DNA of 64,000 nucleotides from Candidatus Poribacteria bacterium (GCA_012267415.1 JAAXGN010000135.1:62001-126000); one strand, 5' to 3'; shown: positions 16,580 to 25,700, numbered from the stretch's first letter. Program-made: numbers and translations. The notes: generated from the letters alone by a model not told the origin.

Positions 16580-17431
16580 ATGCCGAAGTTTGGTGTAAAT
16601 CTATTACTATGGGCAGATAAATTTGACAAAGAGACTGCAGACTTAATTCCACAGGTCGCAGAGATGGGTTTTGATGGGGTTGAAATACCCATCTTTGATC
16701 CAGAAACGGTGGACATACCGTATACGCAATCTATATTAAAGGATACAGGATTAGAAACTATCGGTTGTAATATCATGGCAGGTGACCGAAATCCGATTGA
16801 TGAAGACCCTGCTATAAGAGAAAACGGTGTCAACTATCTCAAACGGACAATTGAAGTTATTGCCGAATTAGGAGCAGATACACTCGTTGGACCGATGTAT
16901 AGCGCGGTCGGTAAATTGGTGGGGCGTGGTAGAAATGAACAGGAGTGGGATTGGTGTGTTGAAGGTTTACAAGATGTTGCCGAATTTGGTGGTAAACATG
17001 GCGTAACACTTGCCAGTGAACCCCTCAATCGCTTTGAAACCTATTTCGTAAATATCGCAGAAGACGCAGTGAAACTCTGTCAAGCAGTTGATAGTCCATA
17101 CTTCAAAGTCCATCTTGATACTTTTCACATGAATATAGAGGAAAAGAATCAGGCAGATGCCATAATGAATACGGGTGATTATTTGCATCACATGCATTGC
17201 TGTGAGAATGACAGAGGAACGCCAGGAACTGGTCTGGTTGATTGGGATGGCGTTTTCGGTGCGCTTGCGAAAGTGAACTATGACAGATGGTTGGTGATCG
17301 AATCTTTTACACCTGCTGTAAAGGAAATAGCAGCAGCGACATGTATCTGGCGCGATATCGCGCCGAGTGCAGAGAGTCTTGCCACGGATGGACTCGCATT
17401 TCTCAAACAGAAAGCGGACGAATATCTTTAG
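16580..17431 (+). CDS. D-tagatose/D-psicose 3-epimerase-type sugar isomerase
   Basis: A 283-residue TIM-barrel enzyme of the xylose-isomerase-like superfamily. The four metal ligands of ketose 3-epimerases are visible at Glu147 (ASEPLNRFE), Asp180 (HLDTFHMNIEE), His206 (HHMHCCENDRG) and Glu241 (VIESF). Each is shifted by exactly five from the classical 152/185/211/246 set as I recall it, and HCCENDRGTPGTGLVDW matches the family loop. It should interconvert ketohexoses at C3 with a divalent metal in the cytosol; the preferred sugar is not readable. AAGGAG precedes the ATG. The large peptidase gene follows 32 bp later with its own strong ribosome-binding site. Confidence 0.88.
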   Translation: MPKFGVNLLLWADKFDKETADLIPQVAEMGFDGVEIPIFDPETVDIPYTQSILKDTGLETIGCNIMAGDRNPIDEDPAIRENGVNYLKRTIEVIAELGADTLVGPMYSAVGKLVGRGRNEQEWDWCVEGLQDVAEFGGKHGVTLASEPLNRFETYFVNIAEDAVKLCQAVDSPYFKVHLDTFHMNIEEKNQADAIMNTGDYLHHMHCCENDRGTPGTGLVDWDGVFGALAKVNYDRWLVIESFTPAVKEIAAATCIWRDIAPSAESLATDGLAFLKQKADEYL

Positions 17432-17463
17432 AGGGTTTTTGAGGACAATCAGGAGGAACTGAG

Positions 17464-20454
17464 ATGCAATTGAATAGGAATTTATCCGTGCTTTGCGCGA
17501 TAATTTTCACTCTTTTTTTCTTCTCTCTAATTGGTTATGCAGAACTACCAAATGCAACGGAGAGTGAAACTGAGACGAAGAAGATAGAAGAGAGCAGGTT
17601 ACTCACAAATGTACGTCAACTTACTTATGAGGGTAAAAGGGCAGGTGAAGGTTATTTTTCTGAGGATGGAAACTCGCTTATTTTTCAAAGTGAACGTGAA
17701 AAAGACAATCCTTTCTACCAGATTTATATATTGGACCTGCTGACCGGTGAGTTCCATCGTGTTTCCCCTGGTGTAGGGAAAACAACTTGTGCATTCTTCC
17801 GTCCGGGAACTGAAGAAGTACTATTCGCTTCTACACATCACGATACGTTTGCACAAGCTAAACAGCTCGAGGAGTTTGAACTTCGCGCATCAGGAAAAGA
17901 ACGACGTTATAGCTGGGATTACGATGTAACCATGGACATCTTTTCTGCTAATCGTGACGGAAGCAATCTCAAACAATTAACAGATGCTGAAGGATATGAT
18001 GCAGAAGGGTCCTATTCACCTGATGGTAAATACATCGTTTTCTGTTCTTTACGAGATGCCTATCCGAAGATCGATCTAACGCCGAAACAACTAAAACAGT
18101 ATGAGATAGATCCTTCCTATTTTGGTGAAATCTATATTATGGATGCAGACGGGTCAAATCAGAAACGTCTCACTGATTCACCCGGATATGATGGGGGTCC
18201 CTTTTTTACGCCTGATGGACAGCACATCGTGTGGAGACACTTTTCAGATGATGGAAAAACCGCAGACATTTACACCATGCGTATAGACGGATCGGGGGTA
18301 ACACGACTGACCAACTTTGAGAGTATGTCGTGGGCTCCATTCTTCCATCCAAGTGGTGCTTATGTCATATTTTCTTCAAACAAACTCGGTTTTGCCAACT
18401 TTGAACTCTTTATCGTTGACTCAATGGGTAGACACGAACCTATTCAGGTTACTTCAACAGATGGATTTGATGGTCTTCCTGTCTTCTCACCTGATGGGAG
18501 TCGTTTGTGTTGGACATCCAATCGCAACAATCAGAAGCAATCACAACTCTATCTGGCAACTTGGAATCATGAAGCTGCTTTAGAAGCGATCTCCCTATCT
18601 CCCAGAAGTAGCATCACCAGAATCTCTGAACCGATAGGGCAACAGATAGATGCAGATCTGGATTTTACTGATTTCGTTGATGATAACAAAACTACCATTC
18701 AGCGACATGTTGAGTTTCTTGCTGACGATGCATTAGAAGGCAGAATGTCAGGTTCTGAAGGTTCAAAACGCGCGGCGGAGTACATCGTTGAAGAATTTAC
18801 GAAACTCGGTCTGCAGCCTGCTGGGGAAGAGGGTGACTTCTTCCAAACTTTCGAATTCAATGCTGGCAGCCAGCTCATTCCTGATAAGAACCATTTCGAC
18901 ATAACACGTAAGACGCACGGTACAGACGTGCCGCTTAAATTCATGGTAGAGGATGATTTTTTACCCTTCTCATTTTCAAGCAATGGTGATGTTGAGGGTG
19001 AAGTTGTTTTCATTGGCTACGGTTTACACGCACCTAATGATACGAATTTAGGCTATGATTCTTACGACGGTATAGATGTGAAGGATAAGATCGTTGTTGC
19101 GCTGCGCTATGTTCCAGAAGCTGTCAAAGGTGAACGACAACAGCAATTAATTCAACATGCAGGTATCCGCTATAAAGCCGTGCGAGCAAAGGAAAAAGGG
19201 GCAAAAGCATTTTTAACAGTTGCTGGACCGAATTCTCAGAACGCTGGTAAAGTAATACCACTGAGTTTTCACAGCGGCAGTGCTGATGCTGGTATCATCT
19301 CCTGTTCTATTTCCGATACAATTGCCAATGTACTATTCTCACAAGCCGGTAAAGACCTTAAGGATGTACAGACTGGTCTTGACGATGAGAATCCACACTT
19401 CGTTGGACATTTTCCTATCCCCAATGTCAAAATTAGAATATCAGCAGGGGTTAAAAAGATTAAGAAGACAGACAATAACGTTCTTGCGAAACTTCCGCCA
19501 ACCAATCCAACGGATGTTAGTGAATATATCATCGTCGGTGGACATTATGACCATATAGGATTCGGGGAAGTGGGTTCACTTGCAAAAGGTGAAGAGAAGA
19601 ATAAAATCCATAACGGAGCTGATGACAATGCTTCAGGTACTGCAATCGTTCTAAAACTTGCAGAGATGTTCAGTGCTGACCATAAAAACCATCCGGAGAA
19701 GTTCAAACGTGGAATCATCTTTGCGCTATGGTCCGGTGAAGAACTCGGTCTTATCGGTTCAACACATTTTGTCAATGATCCAACACTCCCTTTAGAAAGT
19801 GTTGCAGCCTACGTTAACTTTGATATGGTTGGACGGCTTCGTGACAATAAACTCGTTCTTCAAGGAATAGGTTCATCACCCATCTGGACAAAGATCATAG
19901 AAAAAAGGAACGTACTCGTCGGTCTTAATCTTTCACTAAAAGCAGACCCGTATATGCCGACTGACGTCACAGCTTTCTATCCTAAGAATGTCCCTGTTCT
20001 CAGTTTCTTCACCGGATTACACAACGACTATAACCGTCCTTCAGATGACCCTGAAACGTTGAACTATGCTGGCATGGAACGTATAACCAGCTTGGCGTAC
20101 GGGATGGTATCTGACCTAATTAGTGCTGATGAACGTCCAGAATATCTGAAGGTTGAACGTAACGCACCTGAGCAGGGAAGTCGCGCTTCAATGCGTGCAT
20201 ATTTGGGGACAATTCCAGATTATACAACCGAAGATGCTGGGGTAAAACTATCTGGTGTTGTAGGTGGCGGTCCAGCAGAAAAAGCTGGATTGAAAGGTGG
20301 AGATGTTATCATAGAATTTGGCACTAAGAAGATTGAGAATATATATGACCTCACTGATGCACTTTCTGCAGCCAAGGTTGGTGAACCCGTTGATGTGGTT
20401 GTGATGCGTGATGGGAAACAAGTAAAGTTGAAAGTTACCCCCGTAGCAAGGTAA
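17464..20454 (+). CDS. Secreted TolB-like propeller, M28 metallopeptidase and PDZ fusion
   Basis: A 996-residue protein behind a Sec signal peptide (residues 1-26). Residues of about 50-390 carry six to seven PD40/TolB-like propeller blades (EGSYSPDGKYIVFCS, GPFFTPDGQHIVWRH, LPVFSPDGSRLCWTS). Residues of about 410-900 are an M28 aminopeptidase with an interposed protease-associated segment; zinc-site residues are His694, Asp720, Glu759/Glu760, Asp787 and His853, all present. The C-terminal 85 residues form a PDZ domain (GVVGGGPAEKAGLKGGDVII). It should be an active periplasmic or surface peptidase with substrate-gating domains at both ends. A strong AGGAGG site precedes the start and a bidirectional terminator follows. 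Confidence 0.92.
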   Translation: MQLNRNLSVLCAIIFTLFFFSLIGYAELPNATESETETKKIEESRLLTNVRQLTYEGKRAGEGYFSEDGNSLIFQSEREKDNPFYQIYILDLLTGEFHRVSPGVGKTTCAFFRPGTEEVLFASTHHDTFAQAKQLEEFELRASGKERRYSWDYDVTMDIFSANRDGSNLKQLTDAEGYDAEGSYSPDGKYIVFCSLRDAYPKIDLTPKQLKQYEIDPSYFGEIYIMDADGSNQKRLTDSPGYDGGPFFTPDGQHIVWRHFSDDGKTADIYTMRIDGSGVTRLTNFESMSWAPFFHPSGAYVIFSSNKLGFANFELFIVDSMGRHEPIQVTSTDGFDGLPVFSPDGSRLCWTSNRNNQKQSQLYLATWNHEAALEAISLSPRSSITRISEPIGQQIDADLDFTDFVDDNKTTIQRHVEFLADDALEGRMSGSEGSKRAAEYIVEEFTKLGLQPAGEEGDFFQTFEFNAGSQLIPDKNHFDITRKTHGTDVPLKFMVEDDFLPFSFSSNGDVEGEVVFIGYGLHAPNDTNLGYDSYDGIDVKDKIVVALRYVPEAVKGERQQQLIQHAGIRYKAVRAKEKGAKAFLTVAGPNSQNAGKVIPLSFHSGSADAGIISCSISDTIANVLFSQAGKDLKDVQTGLDDENPHFVGHFPIPNVKIRISAGVKKIKKTDNNVLAKLPPTNPTDVSEYIIVGGHYDHIGFGEVGSLAKGEEKNKIHNGADDNASGTAIVLKLAEMFSADHKNHPEKFKRGIIFALWSGEELGLIGSTHFVNDPTLPLESVAAYVNFDMVGRLRDNKLVLQGIGSSPIWTKIIEKRNVLVGLNLSLKADPYMPTDVTAFYPKNVPVLSFFTGLHNDYNRPSDDPETLNYAGMERITSLAYGMVSDLISADERPEYLKVERNAPEQGSRASMRAYLGTIPDYTTEDAGVKLSGVVGGGPAEKAGLKGGDVIIEFGTKKIENIYDLTDALSAAKVGEPVDVVVMRDGKQVKLKVTPVAR

Positions 20455-20470
20455 AACAAAACTGTGATAT

Positions 20471-20510
20471 TAAGAAAAAAGCACCATCAGATGATGGTGC
20501 TTTTTTCTTA
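20471..20510. terminator. Bidirectional Rho-independent terminator
   Basis: An 18-bp perfect stem (TAAGAAAAAAGCACCATC at 20471-20488, complement at 20493-20510) with loop AGAT, A-rich on the left and T-rich on the right. It serves both the peptidase gene ending at 20454 and the convergent binding-protein gene ending at 20527. Confidence 0.93.
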
Positions 20511-20526
20511 AGCGTTCAAGACAAAT

Positions 20527-21690
20527 CTATTGACTACCGAGCGGTTGCAAGGAACCATCCTTCACTACTTCAAGAACAACAATCTGTTCATAGACTGCCT
20601 CACCGTTCGGGTCAAAAGAAAATGAACCTAAGACTGTATCAAAATCCATCGTTGCTGCCAAAGCATCGCGAATATCTGCTGCATCAGTTGAATCTGCTTG
20701 TCTAATCGCATTTGCCAGTATATTCAGACTTGCGTACGCTTGGGCAGCCCAAGGACTCGGGATGGATCCATGTTTATCCATATAACTTTTGACAAAAGCT
20801 TGATTTTTTGGACTGTCATCAAGTTCTGACCACCCCGCAAAAGCGATTGCATTCTCAGCTGCAGCACCTACTTCACCTACTTCTACTTTTGTCAAATCAG
20901 GAACAATCAGCCTTGAAGAGACACCTAATGCATCTGCTTGCTCGATAATTTGTACCATCTGAGTTGACAGAGCAGCGACAAAGACTACATCAGGAGCCAT
21001 GCTATTAATGTTCATTAATTGTGTCATAAAGTCGGTATCGGTTGTTGCGAACGCTTCCGTAGCCAATATGTCAACATTTGCTGTGCCTAACGCGGTTGTC
21101 AGCTCATCTTTTACACTTGTAGAGTAGGTATCAGTACTATCATAGATAATTGCTGCACTTTGATATTGCAGTGCTGCATGCGTTTGCATCACTCCCTTTG
21201 GTATAAGGATGTTTGTGGCTAAACCTGCGCGGAATGCATAGTCGCCGACCTCACCACTTAAACCTGCAGCAGAAGAAATCGGACTGAAAGCAACAACACC
21301 AGCCTCTTGTGCAATCGGAAAAGCTTCTCTAAGATGGGTTGAAATGCCAACACCAACTATGGCAGGGATACCTTGATCCACCAAAAACTGAACTGCCTCC
21401 TTAGCACCGTCTACTGTACTCTTGTTGTCATATACGAAGAACTTAAAGTTGACACCATACATTCTCTGTTCTTCTCGTGCTAATTCAAGCCCGCGAAACA
21501 TTGGGTCCCCATAGGGTTCGGCATTATCTCCAGTTCTTGCAAGAGCGATACCGATAGTTACATCTATGATATCAACGGGTTCCGTTTCACCAGGAGGTAT
21601 AACACTCGTCATCCTTTCGCAACCTGAAAGACCTACAACTAAAAATGCTATTGCCACTAAGGCAAAAAGTGAAACATTTCTTATTCTCAT
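20527..21690 (-). CDS. ABC transporter substrate-binding lipoprotein, branched-chain amino acid type
   Basis: A 387-residue LivK/Leu-Ile-Val-binding-type protein. The signal peptide ends in LSGC, a strict lipobox, so it is anchored to the membrane. The periplasmic-binding fold (type I) shows IGIALARTGDNAEPYG, GVNFKFFVYDNKST, VQFLVDQGIPAIVGVGIS and a C-terminal GSFSFDPNGEAVYEQIVVLEV. The ribosome-binding site AAGAGGAG precedes the ATG. No permease or ATPase gene is near, so it is an orphan component; the ligand may be an amino acid, amide or related small molecule. It is convergent with the peptidase gene across a shared terminator. Confidence 0.9.
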   Translation of the reverse strand: MRIRNVSLFALVAIAFLVVGLSGCERMTSVIPPGETEPVDIIDVTIGIALARTGDNAEPYGDPMFRGLELAREEQRMYGVNFKFFVYDNKSTVDGAKEAVQFLVDQGIPAIVGVGISTHLREAFPIAQEAGVVAFSPISSAAGLSGEVGDYAFRAGLATNILIPKGVMQTHAALQYQSAAIIYDSTDTYSTSVKDELTTALGTANVDILATEAFATTDTDFMTQLMNINSMAPDVVFVAALSTQMVQIIEQADALGVSSRLIVPDLTKVEVGEVGAAAENAIAFAGWSELDDSPKNQAFVKSYMDKHGSIPSPWAAQAYASLNILANAIRQADSTDAADIRDALAATMDFDTVLGSFSFDPNGEAVYEQIVVLEVVKDGSLQPLGSQ

Positions 21691-21838
21691 TAATCAATCT
21701 CCTCTTTGTAATTACAAATTCATAATTTATTCAAACCTTTAACTTAAGGATTGGTATAGAATATTCTATGTAAATTATCACATAATTACGGGTCAGTGTC
21801 AAATTAAAAAGAGATGTAACTAATTCACTTGACAAAGT

Positions 21839-21868
21839 GTTTAATTATATGTTAAAATTAGAATTGTT
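21839..21868 (+). promoter_or_regulatory. Predicted sigma-70 promoter of the tRNA-Ser(UGA) gene
   Basis: TTGACA at 21839-21844 and TAAAAT at 21863-21868 (18-bp spacing), placing a start near 21875, just upstream of the tRNA at 21883. Confidence 0.55.
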
Positions 21869-21882
21869 AATTTGTGAATCAT

Positions 21883-21970
21883 GGTGGGATGGCTGAGTGG
21901 ACGAAGGCGGCGGTCTTGAAAACCGTTGTGGCGCAAGTCACCGTGGGTTCGAATCCTACTCCCACCGCCA
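21883..21970 (+). tRNA. tRNA-Ser(UGA)
   Basis: Type II tRNA with acceptor GGTGGGA/TCCCACC, discriminator G, encoded CCA, anticodon loop CTTGAAA (anticodon TGA), long variable arm TGTGGCGCAAGTCACC and T-arm GTGGGTTCGAATCCTAC. All stems pair. Confidence 0.97.
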
Positions 21971-21978
21971 CACAATAT

Positions 21979-22063
21979 GGAGAGGTGCAGGAGTGGTTGA
22001 ACTGGACTGCCTGCTAAGCAGTTATGGCGAAAGCCATCGTGGGTTCGAATCCCACCCTCTCCG
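21979..22063 (+). tRNA. tRNA-Ser(GCU)
   Basis: Acceptor GGAGAGG/CCTCTCC, discriminator G, anticodon loop CTGCTAA (anticodon GCT), long variable arm, T-arm GTGGGTTCGAATCCCAC. CCA is not encoded. It lies 8 bp after the previous tRNA, so the two are probably one transcript. Confidence 0.96.
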
Positions 22064-22165
22064 TTTTTGACTTTTAAATACAGAAAAACAATATGAACAA
22101 TATGTTCGGTTCAGTGTCTTAATACGCAAGATTAATCAGATTTTCCTATAGAATGTGCATAAGAT

Positions 22166-22239
22166 GCGCCTGTAGCTCAGTGGATTAGAGCATCTGACTA
22201 CGGATCAGAAGGCCGGGGGTTCGAATCCTCTCAGGCGCT
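22166..22239 (+). tRNA. tRNA-Arg(ACG)
   Basis: Acceptor GCGCCTG/CAGGCGC, D-arm GCTCAGTGGATTAGAGC, anticodon loop CTACGGA (anticodon ACG), variable loop and T-arm normal; CCA not encoded. A34 of this tRNA is the standard bacterial substrate of the deaminase TadA, whose gene begins 43 bp downstream. Confidence 0.95.
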
Positions 22240-22281
22240 TTAAAACTTTGTGAACAATCAAAACCGCAGGTTTGAAGAACA

Positions 22282-22761
22282 GTGTCAATCACCTTACCAT
22301 CCAAGCCAATTGCAAACGATGATGTCTCTTGGATGGGAAAGGCACTTGAATTAGCACGACAAGCTACAGAGATAGGTGAGGTACCAGTTGGTGCAGTCGT
22401 TATAAAGGAAGGAAACCTTGTTGCTGCTGCGCATAACCTTCGTGAACAGTCGGGAAATCCTGTTGCACATGCTGAAATGCTCGCAATTCAGTCAGCAGCG
22501 AAGAAACTCGGCAACTGGCGATTGACAGAAACAACATTATATGTTACGCTGGAGCCGTGTCCAATGTGTGCTGGTGCAATTATTCTCGCACGTATTCCAA
22601 GAGTTGTTTTTGGTGCCGCAGACCCAAAAAGTGGTGCTGCTGGATCACTTTACAACATTGTTCAAGATGAAAGACTCAATCATAAAGTAGAACTGTTAAG
22701 CGGCGTCTGTGCCGAAGAAAGTAGTGCACTTTTGCGAACTTTTTTTGAGAATAGACGTTAA
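22282..22761 (+). CDS. tadA: tRNA adenosine(34) deaminase TadA
   Basis: A 159-residue zinc deaminase that converts A34 to inosine in tRNA-Arg(ACG), letting it read CGU, CGC and CGA. HAE (His63, Glu65) provides one zinc ligand and the proton shuttle; PCPMC (Cys93, Cys96) gives the other ligands. Flanking segments GEVPVGAVVI, ESGNPVAHAE-like NPVAHAEMLAI, TLYVTLEPCPMC and VFGAADPKSGAAGSL are typical. The start is GTG at 22282, giving a slightly long N-terminus; the conserved part begins near residue 16. Its substrate tRNA gene lies directly upstream, and expression may be linked. Confidence 0.95.
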   Translation: MSITLPSKPIANDDVSWMGKALELARQATEIGEVPVGAVVIKEGNLVAAAHNLREQSGNPVAHAEMLAIQSAAKKLGNWRLTETTLYVTLEPCPMCAGAIILARIPRVVFGAADPKSGAAGSLYNIVQDERLNHKVELLSGVCAEESSALLRTFFENRR

Positions 22762-22770
22762 AGAATATAA

Positions 22771-22858
22771 GGAGAGATGCAGGAGTGGTTGAACTGGACA
22801 GTCTCGAAAACTGTTGTGGCGCAAGTCACCGTGGGTTCGAATCCCACTCTCTCCGCCA
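22771..22858 (+). tRNA. tRNA-Ser(CGA)
   Basis: Acceptor GGAGAGA/TCTCTCC, discriminator G, encoded CCA, anticodon loop CTCGAAA (anticodon CGA). The variable arm TGTGGCGCAAGTCACC is identical to that of tRNA-Ser(UGA), suggesting duplication followed by an anticodon change. It begins 10 bp after the tadA stop. Confidence 0.96.
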
Positions 22859-22963
22859 TCTTGTTACGAAGATGTGTAGTAGAGCAAGCTTAGTCGCAAT
22901 TCAGATATCGTTACAAACTTTTTGATACAAACTTTTGAATTGATTGGAGAAAATGATATTGTT

Positions 22964-23036
22964 GGGGCAGTAGCTCAGTTGGGAGAGCGTATCCCTCGCA
23001 CGGATGAGGTCACGGGTTCAAATCCCGTCTGCTCCA
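22964..23036 (+). tRNA. tRNA-Ala(CGC)
   Basis: Acceptor GGGGCAG/CTGCTCC, which includes the G3-U70 wobble pair that defines alanine identity, discriminator A, anticodon loop CTCGCAC (anticodon CGC, codon GCG), T-arm ACGGGTTCAAATCCCGT. CCA not encoded. The anticodon stem has one G-T pair. Confidence 0.92.
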
Positions 23037-23052
23037 TACTGATGAACTTTTC

Positions 23053-23144
23053 GGAGAGATGCAGGAGCTGGCTGAACTGGCATGACTGGAAATCATGTGT
23101 GCTGTTATGCAGTACCGTGGGTTCGAATCCCACTCTCTCCGCCA
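23053..23144 (+). tRNA. tRNA-Ser(GGA)
   Basis: Acceptor GGAGAGA/TCTCTCC, discriminator G, encoded CCA, anticodon stem CATGA/TCATG around loop CTGGAAA (anticodon GGA), long variable arm. With the three other serine tRNAs it completes the four anticodons needed for all six serine codons within 1.3 kb. Confidence 0.96.
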
Positions 23145-23233
23145 TCTTGTTATGAAAAACATCGGTCTTGCGTTATATTGATGTATGTTGTGCTAAACCG
23201 ACGGTTTCAAATATGATAAATAGTTTTACGACT

Positions 23234-23505
23234 TGGCTATGCTAAGTGGGGAGGTAGCGGTGCCCTGTATCTGCAATCCGCTATAGCAGAACTGAATTCC
23301 GAGTAGGCGGCCTGTCTTTGTGGGGTCTGTCCTAAGCACGTAGCGTTGATAGTTGGGTCTTGAGCAACGAGAGTTTATTAAACCCCGTCAGATCCGGAAG
23401 GAAGCAGCGGTAGATAAGTTTTCTCGTGTGACGCAAGGTAGCCTGACTTGAGCTAACGACTTAAGCAACGCCCGGAAAGGCTTGTCAACACTGGGTGCAT
23501 AGCCA
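23234..23505 (+). ncRNA. ffs: Large-type bacterial SRP RNA (with Alu domain)
   Basis: About 272 nt. The ends pair perfectly over 9 bp (TGGCTATGC at 23234-23242 with GCATAGCCA at 23497-23505). The 5' part GGAGGTAGCGGTGCCCTGTA and CAATCCGCTATAGCA matches the Alu-domain segment of long SRP RNAs such as those of Firmicutes and Thermus. The conserved domain IV loop GATCCGGAAGGAAGCAGC, bound by Ffh, is at 23391-23408. It sits just upstream of dnaX, a common bacterial order. Exact ends are approximate by a few bases. Confidence 0.93.
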
Positions 23506-23567
23506 TTTTCTCAGAAAAAACCGATTTGTGAATAGAATGGAATACACACCTGTCTAAGGTTTTAAAC

Positions 23568-25346
23568 ATGTCTTATGAAGTTTTCGCTCAGAAATGGCGA
23601 CCTCAATTCTTTCGCGATGTCGTTGGACAGGTTCATGTGACGACAACGATACAGAATCAAATCAAGTCCAACCGACTGGGGCATGCTTATCTTTTTCGGG
23701 GACCCCGAGGTACTGGAAAGACTACAGTCGCACGACTGTTCGCAAAAGCAGTCAACTGCCTAAAACCTACACAAGAAACCGACTTTGATCAGTCAATAAC
23801 AGGTGAACCCTGCAATGCGTGTGATGCGTGCAAGCAGATTACACAAGGCAGATCTTTTGATGTGATTGAGATGGACGCTGCATCCAACCGGGGCATTGAC
23901 ACGATCCGTGACCTGCGTGAAAACGTCAAACTCTCACCTGCCGCCTATAAATATAAAGTCTACATAATTGATGAAGTCCACATGCTCACACCGGAGGGGT
24001 TCAATGCGCTGCTCAAGACACTTGAAGAACCCCCTTCACATGTGATTTTCATCATGGCGACTACAGAACATTCCAAAATACCGAAAACTATTGTATCGCG
24101 TTGCCAAGATTTTGATTTTCGTAACCTCTCCTCAGAACAAATTATTTCCCGACTACAACTTATTGCCTCCGATGAAGGGATTTCTGCTGACAATGAGGTC
24201 CTATCGCTTATTGCACGTCAATCTGAGGGGTGTCTTCGTGATGCAGAAAACCTACTTGAGCGACTCGTTTCATCTAATGCAAAAGAACTGACAATCGAAA
24301 ACGTTGAGGAGACATTAGGATTAGGGTCAAGTTTCCTGCTCAACGAACTTTCAGAGTCCATTATCAAACAGAACCTTACTTCAGGTCTGCAGACATTAAA
24401 CAAGCTATCCAGACAGGGAATGGATTTGGTATTGTGTCTAAATCAACTTATCTCCTATTTTCGCGACCTGCGTCTACTCGCTATTGACAACCAACTCGGA
24501 GAACTCATTCAAGCACCATCCTCTGAACTCCCAACATTGAAAGAGAAAGCACAAGAAATCTCTGTTGAACGGCTATCACGGATCATAAGAATACTCATGC
24601 ATGCTAACAGAGATATCAAAGAATACGGTTACGTTCAATTACAACTTGAGAGCGCGTTGGTACAAATAAATGCTATTAAAGAGGGTATTAAACTTGACGA
24701 GATTGTTAATAAACTTATTGAAATTGAGCAGAAGATAGGAAGCATTGAAACAACATCACAATCGAGACATGCTGATACAGAAGGAAGCCAGCATATTCCT
24801 CAGAACGTAGTAGAACAAGGTGTGACTGAGCCATTATTTTCGCAGATTCAGGAGACACCTATTACGCAGTCTGAAGAAATACACGCACATGGCGGGAGTG
24901 TTGATTCCCCACCTATAAAATCTATTCCTGAAGTTGAACTGAAGTCCACTAATACTGTTGAAAGTAGTCCTGATGAACTATCTGATATTTGGAACGAGGT
25001 GAAATCCCGACTACCAGCAATGTTAAATCATGGGGTGTTCCAAAATGCAGTCCCAAGTTTTGATGGAAAAGACCATGTAAGAATCTCTTGTCCTTTAGGA
25101 AAATTTTCCATTGCTGATGAGGATGCCAGAAAAGAAATCACACAAATATTTTCTGAAGTCATCGGTAGACAGGTTAACATTGAACTTGTAAAAACAGAAA
25201 TAATTCCAAAAGCGGTAGAGACCTTAGAACCATCTGATGTAGAAATTAAGACTACACCTTCTATGCGGAAACGTCAAGCAGAGAAAGATGAACAGATTAG
25301 ACCTGTTCTGGAAATGTTTGACGCAAGAATATTAGAAACCAAATAA
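23568..25346 (+). CDS. dnaX: DNA polymerase III subunits gamma/tau
   Basis: A 592-residue clamp-loader ATPase. FAQKWRPQFFRDVVGQ opens the protein, GPRGTGKTT is Walker A, a zinc module is formed by Cys residues in CNACDACKQ and the upstream Cys of the repair loop, IIDEVHML is Walker B, and ATTEHSKIPKTIVSRCQDF contains sensor 1 and the arginine finger. Domain III and a tau-like tail with an Asp/Glu-rich linker follow. Full length is normal for tau; no programmed frameshift site was identified by eye. It begins an SRP RNA-dnaX-ybaB-recR cluster. Confidence 0.97.
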   Translation: MSYEVFAQKWRPQFFRDVVGQVHVTTTIQNQIKSNRLGHAYLFRGPRGTGKTTVARLFAKAVNCLKPTQETDFDQSITGEPCNACDACKQITQGRSFDVIEMDAASNRGIDTIRDLRENVKLSPAAYKYKVYIIDEVHMLTPEGFNALLKTLEEPPSHVIFIMATTEHSKIPKTIVSRCQDFDFRNLSSEQIISRLQLIASDEGISADNEVLSLIARQSEGCLRDAENLLERLVSSNAKELTIENVEETLGLGSSFLLNELSESIIKQNLTSGLQTLNKLSRQGMDLVLCLNQLISYFRDLRLLAIDNQLGELIQAPSSELPTLKEKAQEISVERLSRIIRILMHANRDIKEYGYVQLQLESALVQINAIKEGIKLDEIVNKLIEIEQKIGSIETTSQSRHADTEGSQHIPQNVVEQGVTEPLFSQIQETPITQSEEIHAHGGSVDSPPIKSIPEVELKSTNTVESSPDELSDIWNEVKSRLPAMLNHGVFQNAVPSFDGKDHVRISCPLGKFSIADEDARKEITQIFSEVIGRQVNIELVKTEIIPKAVETLEPSDVEIKTTPSMRKRQAEKDEQIRPVLEMFDARILETK

Positions 25347-25391
25347 GGAGATATTCCGGTTCTCACACGGGAATTGGAACCATTTATAACT

Positions 25392-25700
25392 ATGAAAATG
25401 AATGACTTGATGAAGCAAGCACAGCAGATGCAGAAACGTATGCTCGAAATCAGAGAAGAACTTGCAAACCAGACTGTTGAGGCAACCGTCGGGGGTGGCA
25501 TGGTAACAGCAGTTGTCAACGGACAACAGGAGCTTGTTTCACTTCGCATTACACCGGAAGTCGTGGATCCCGACGATACAGAGATGCTTGAAGACCTTCT
25601 TGTCTCAGTAGTGAATCAAGCGTTACAACAATCTCAAGAATTGATGTCTGACGAGATGAGTAAACTCACCGGCAATTTCAAGATTCCGGGACTTCCATAA
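25392..25700 (+). CDS. YbaB/EbfC family nucleoid-associated protein
   Basis: A 102-residue DNA-binding protein. MKMNDLMKQAQQMQKRMLEI is the typical N-terminal helix, followed by the central sheet (VEATVGGGMVTAVVNGQQEL) and the C-terminal helix. It forms dimers that bind DNA in many bacteria and always travels with dnaX and recR, as here. The ATG at 25392 (or 25398) is preferred over the TTG at 25374, because family members begin just before the DLMKQA helix. Confidence 0.93.
   Translation: MKMNDLMKQAQQMQKRMLEIREELANQTVEATVGGGMVTAVVNGQQELVSLRITPEVVDPDDTEMLEDLLVSVVNQALQQSQELMSDEMSKLTGNFKIPGLP

Noticed and set aside
22922-23155. 77-residue frame across the tRNA genes
   Set aside because: It reads through tRNA-Ala and tRNA-Ser(GGA); typical tRNA shadow.
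23568-25346. Programmed frameshift in dnaX
   Set aside because: No A-rich slippery heptamer followed by a stem-loop was found by eye; the frame codes for full-length tau.
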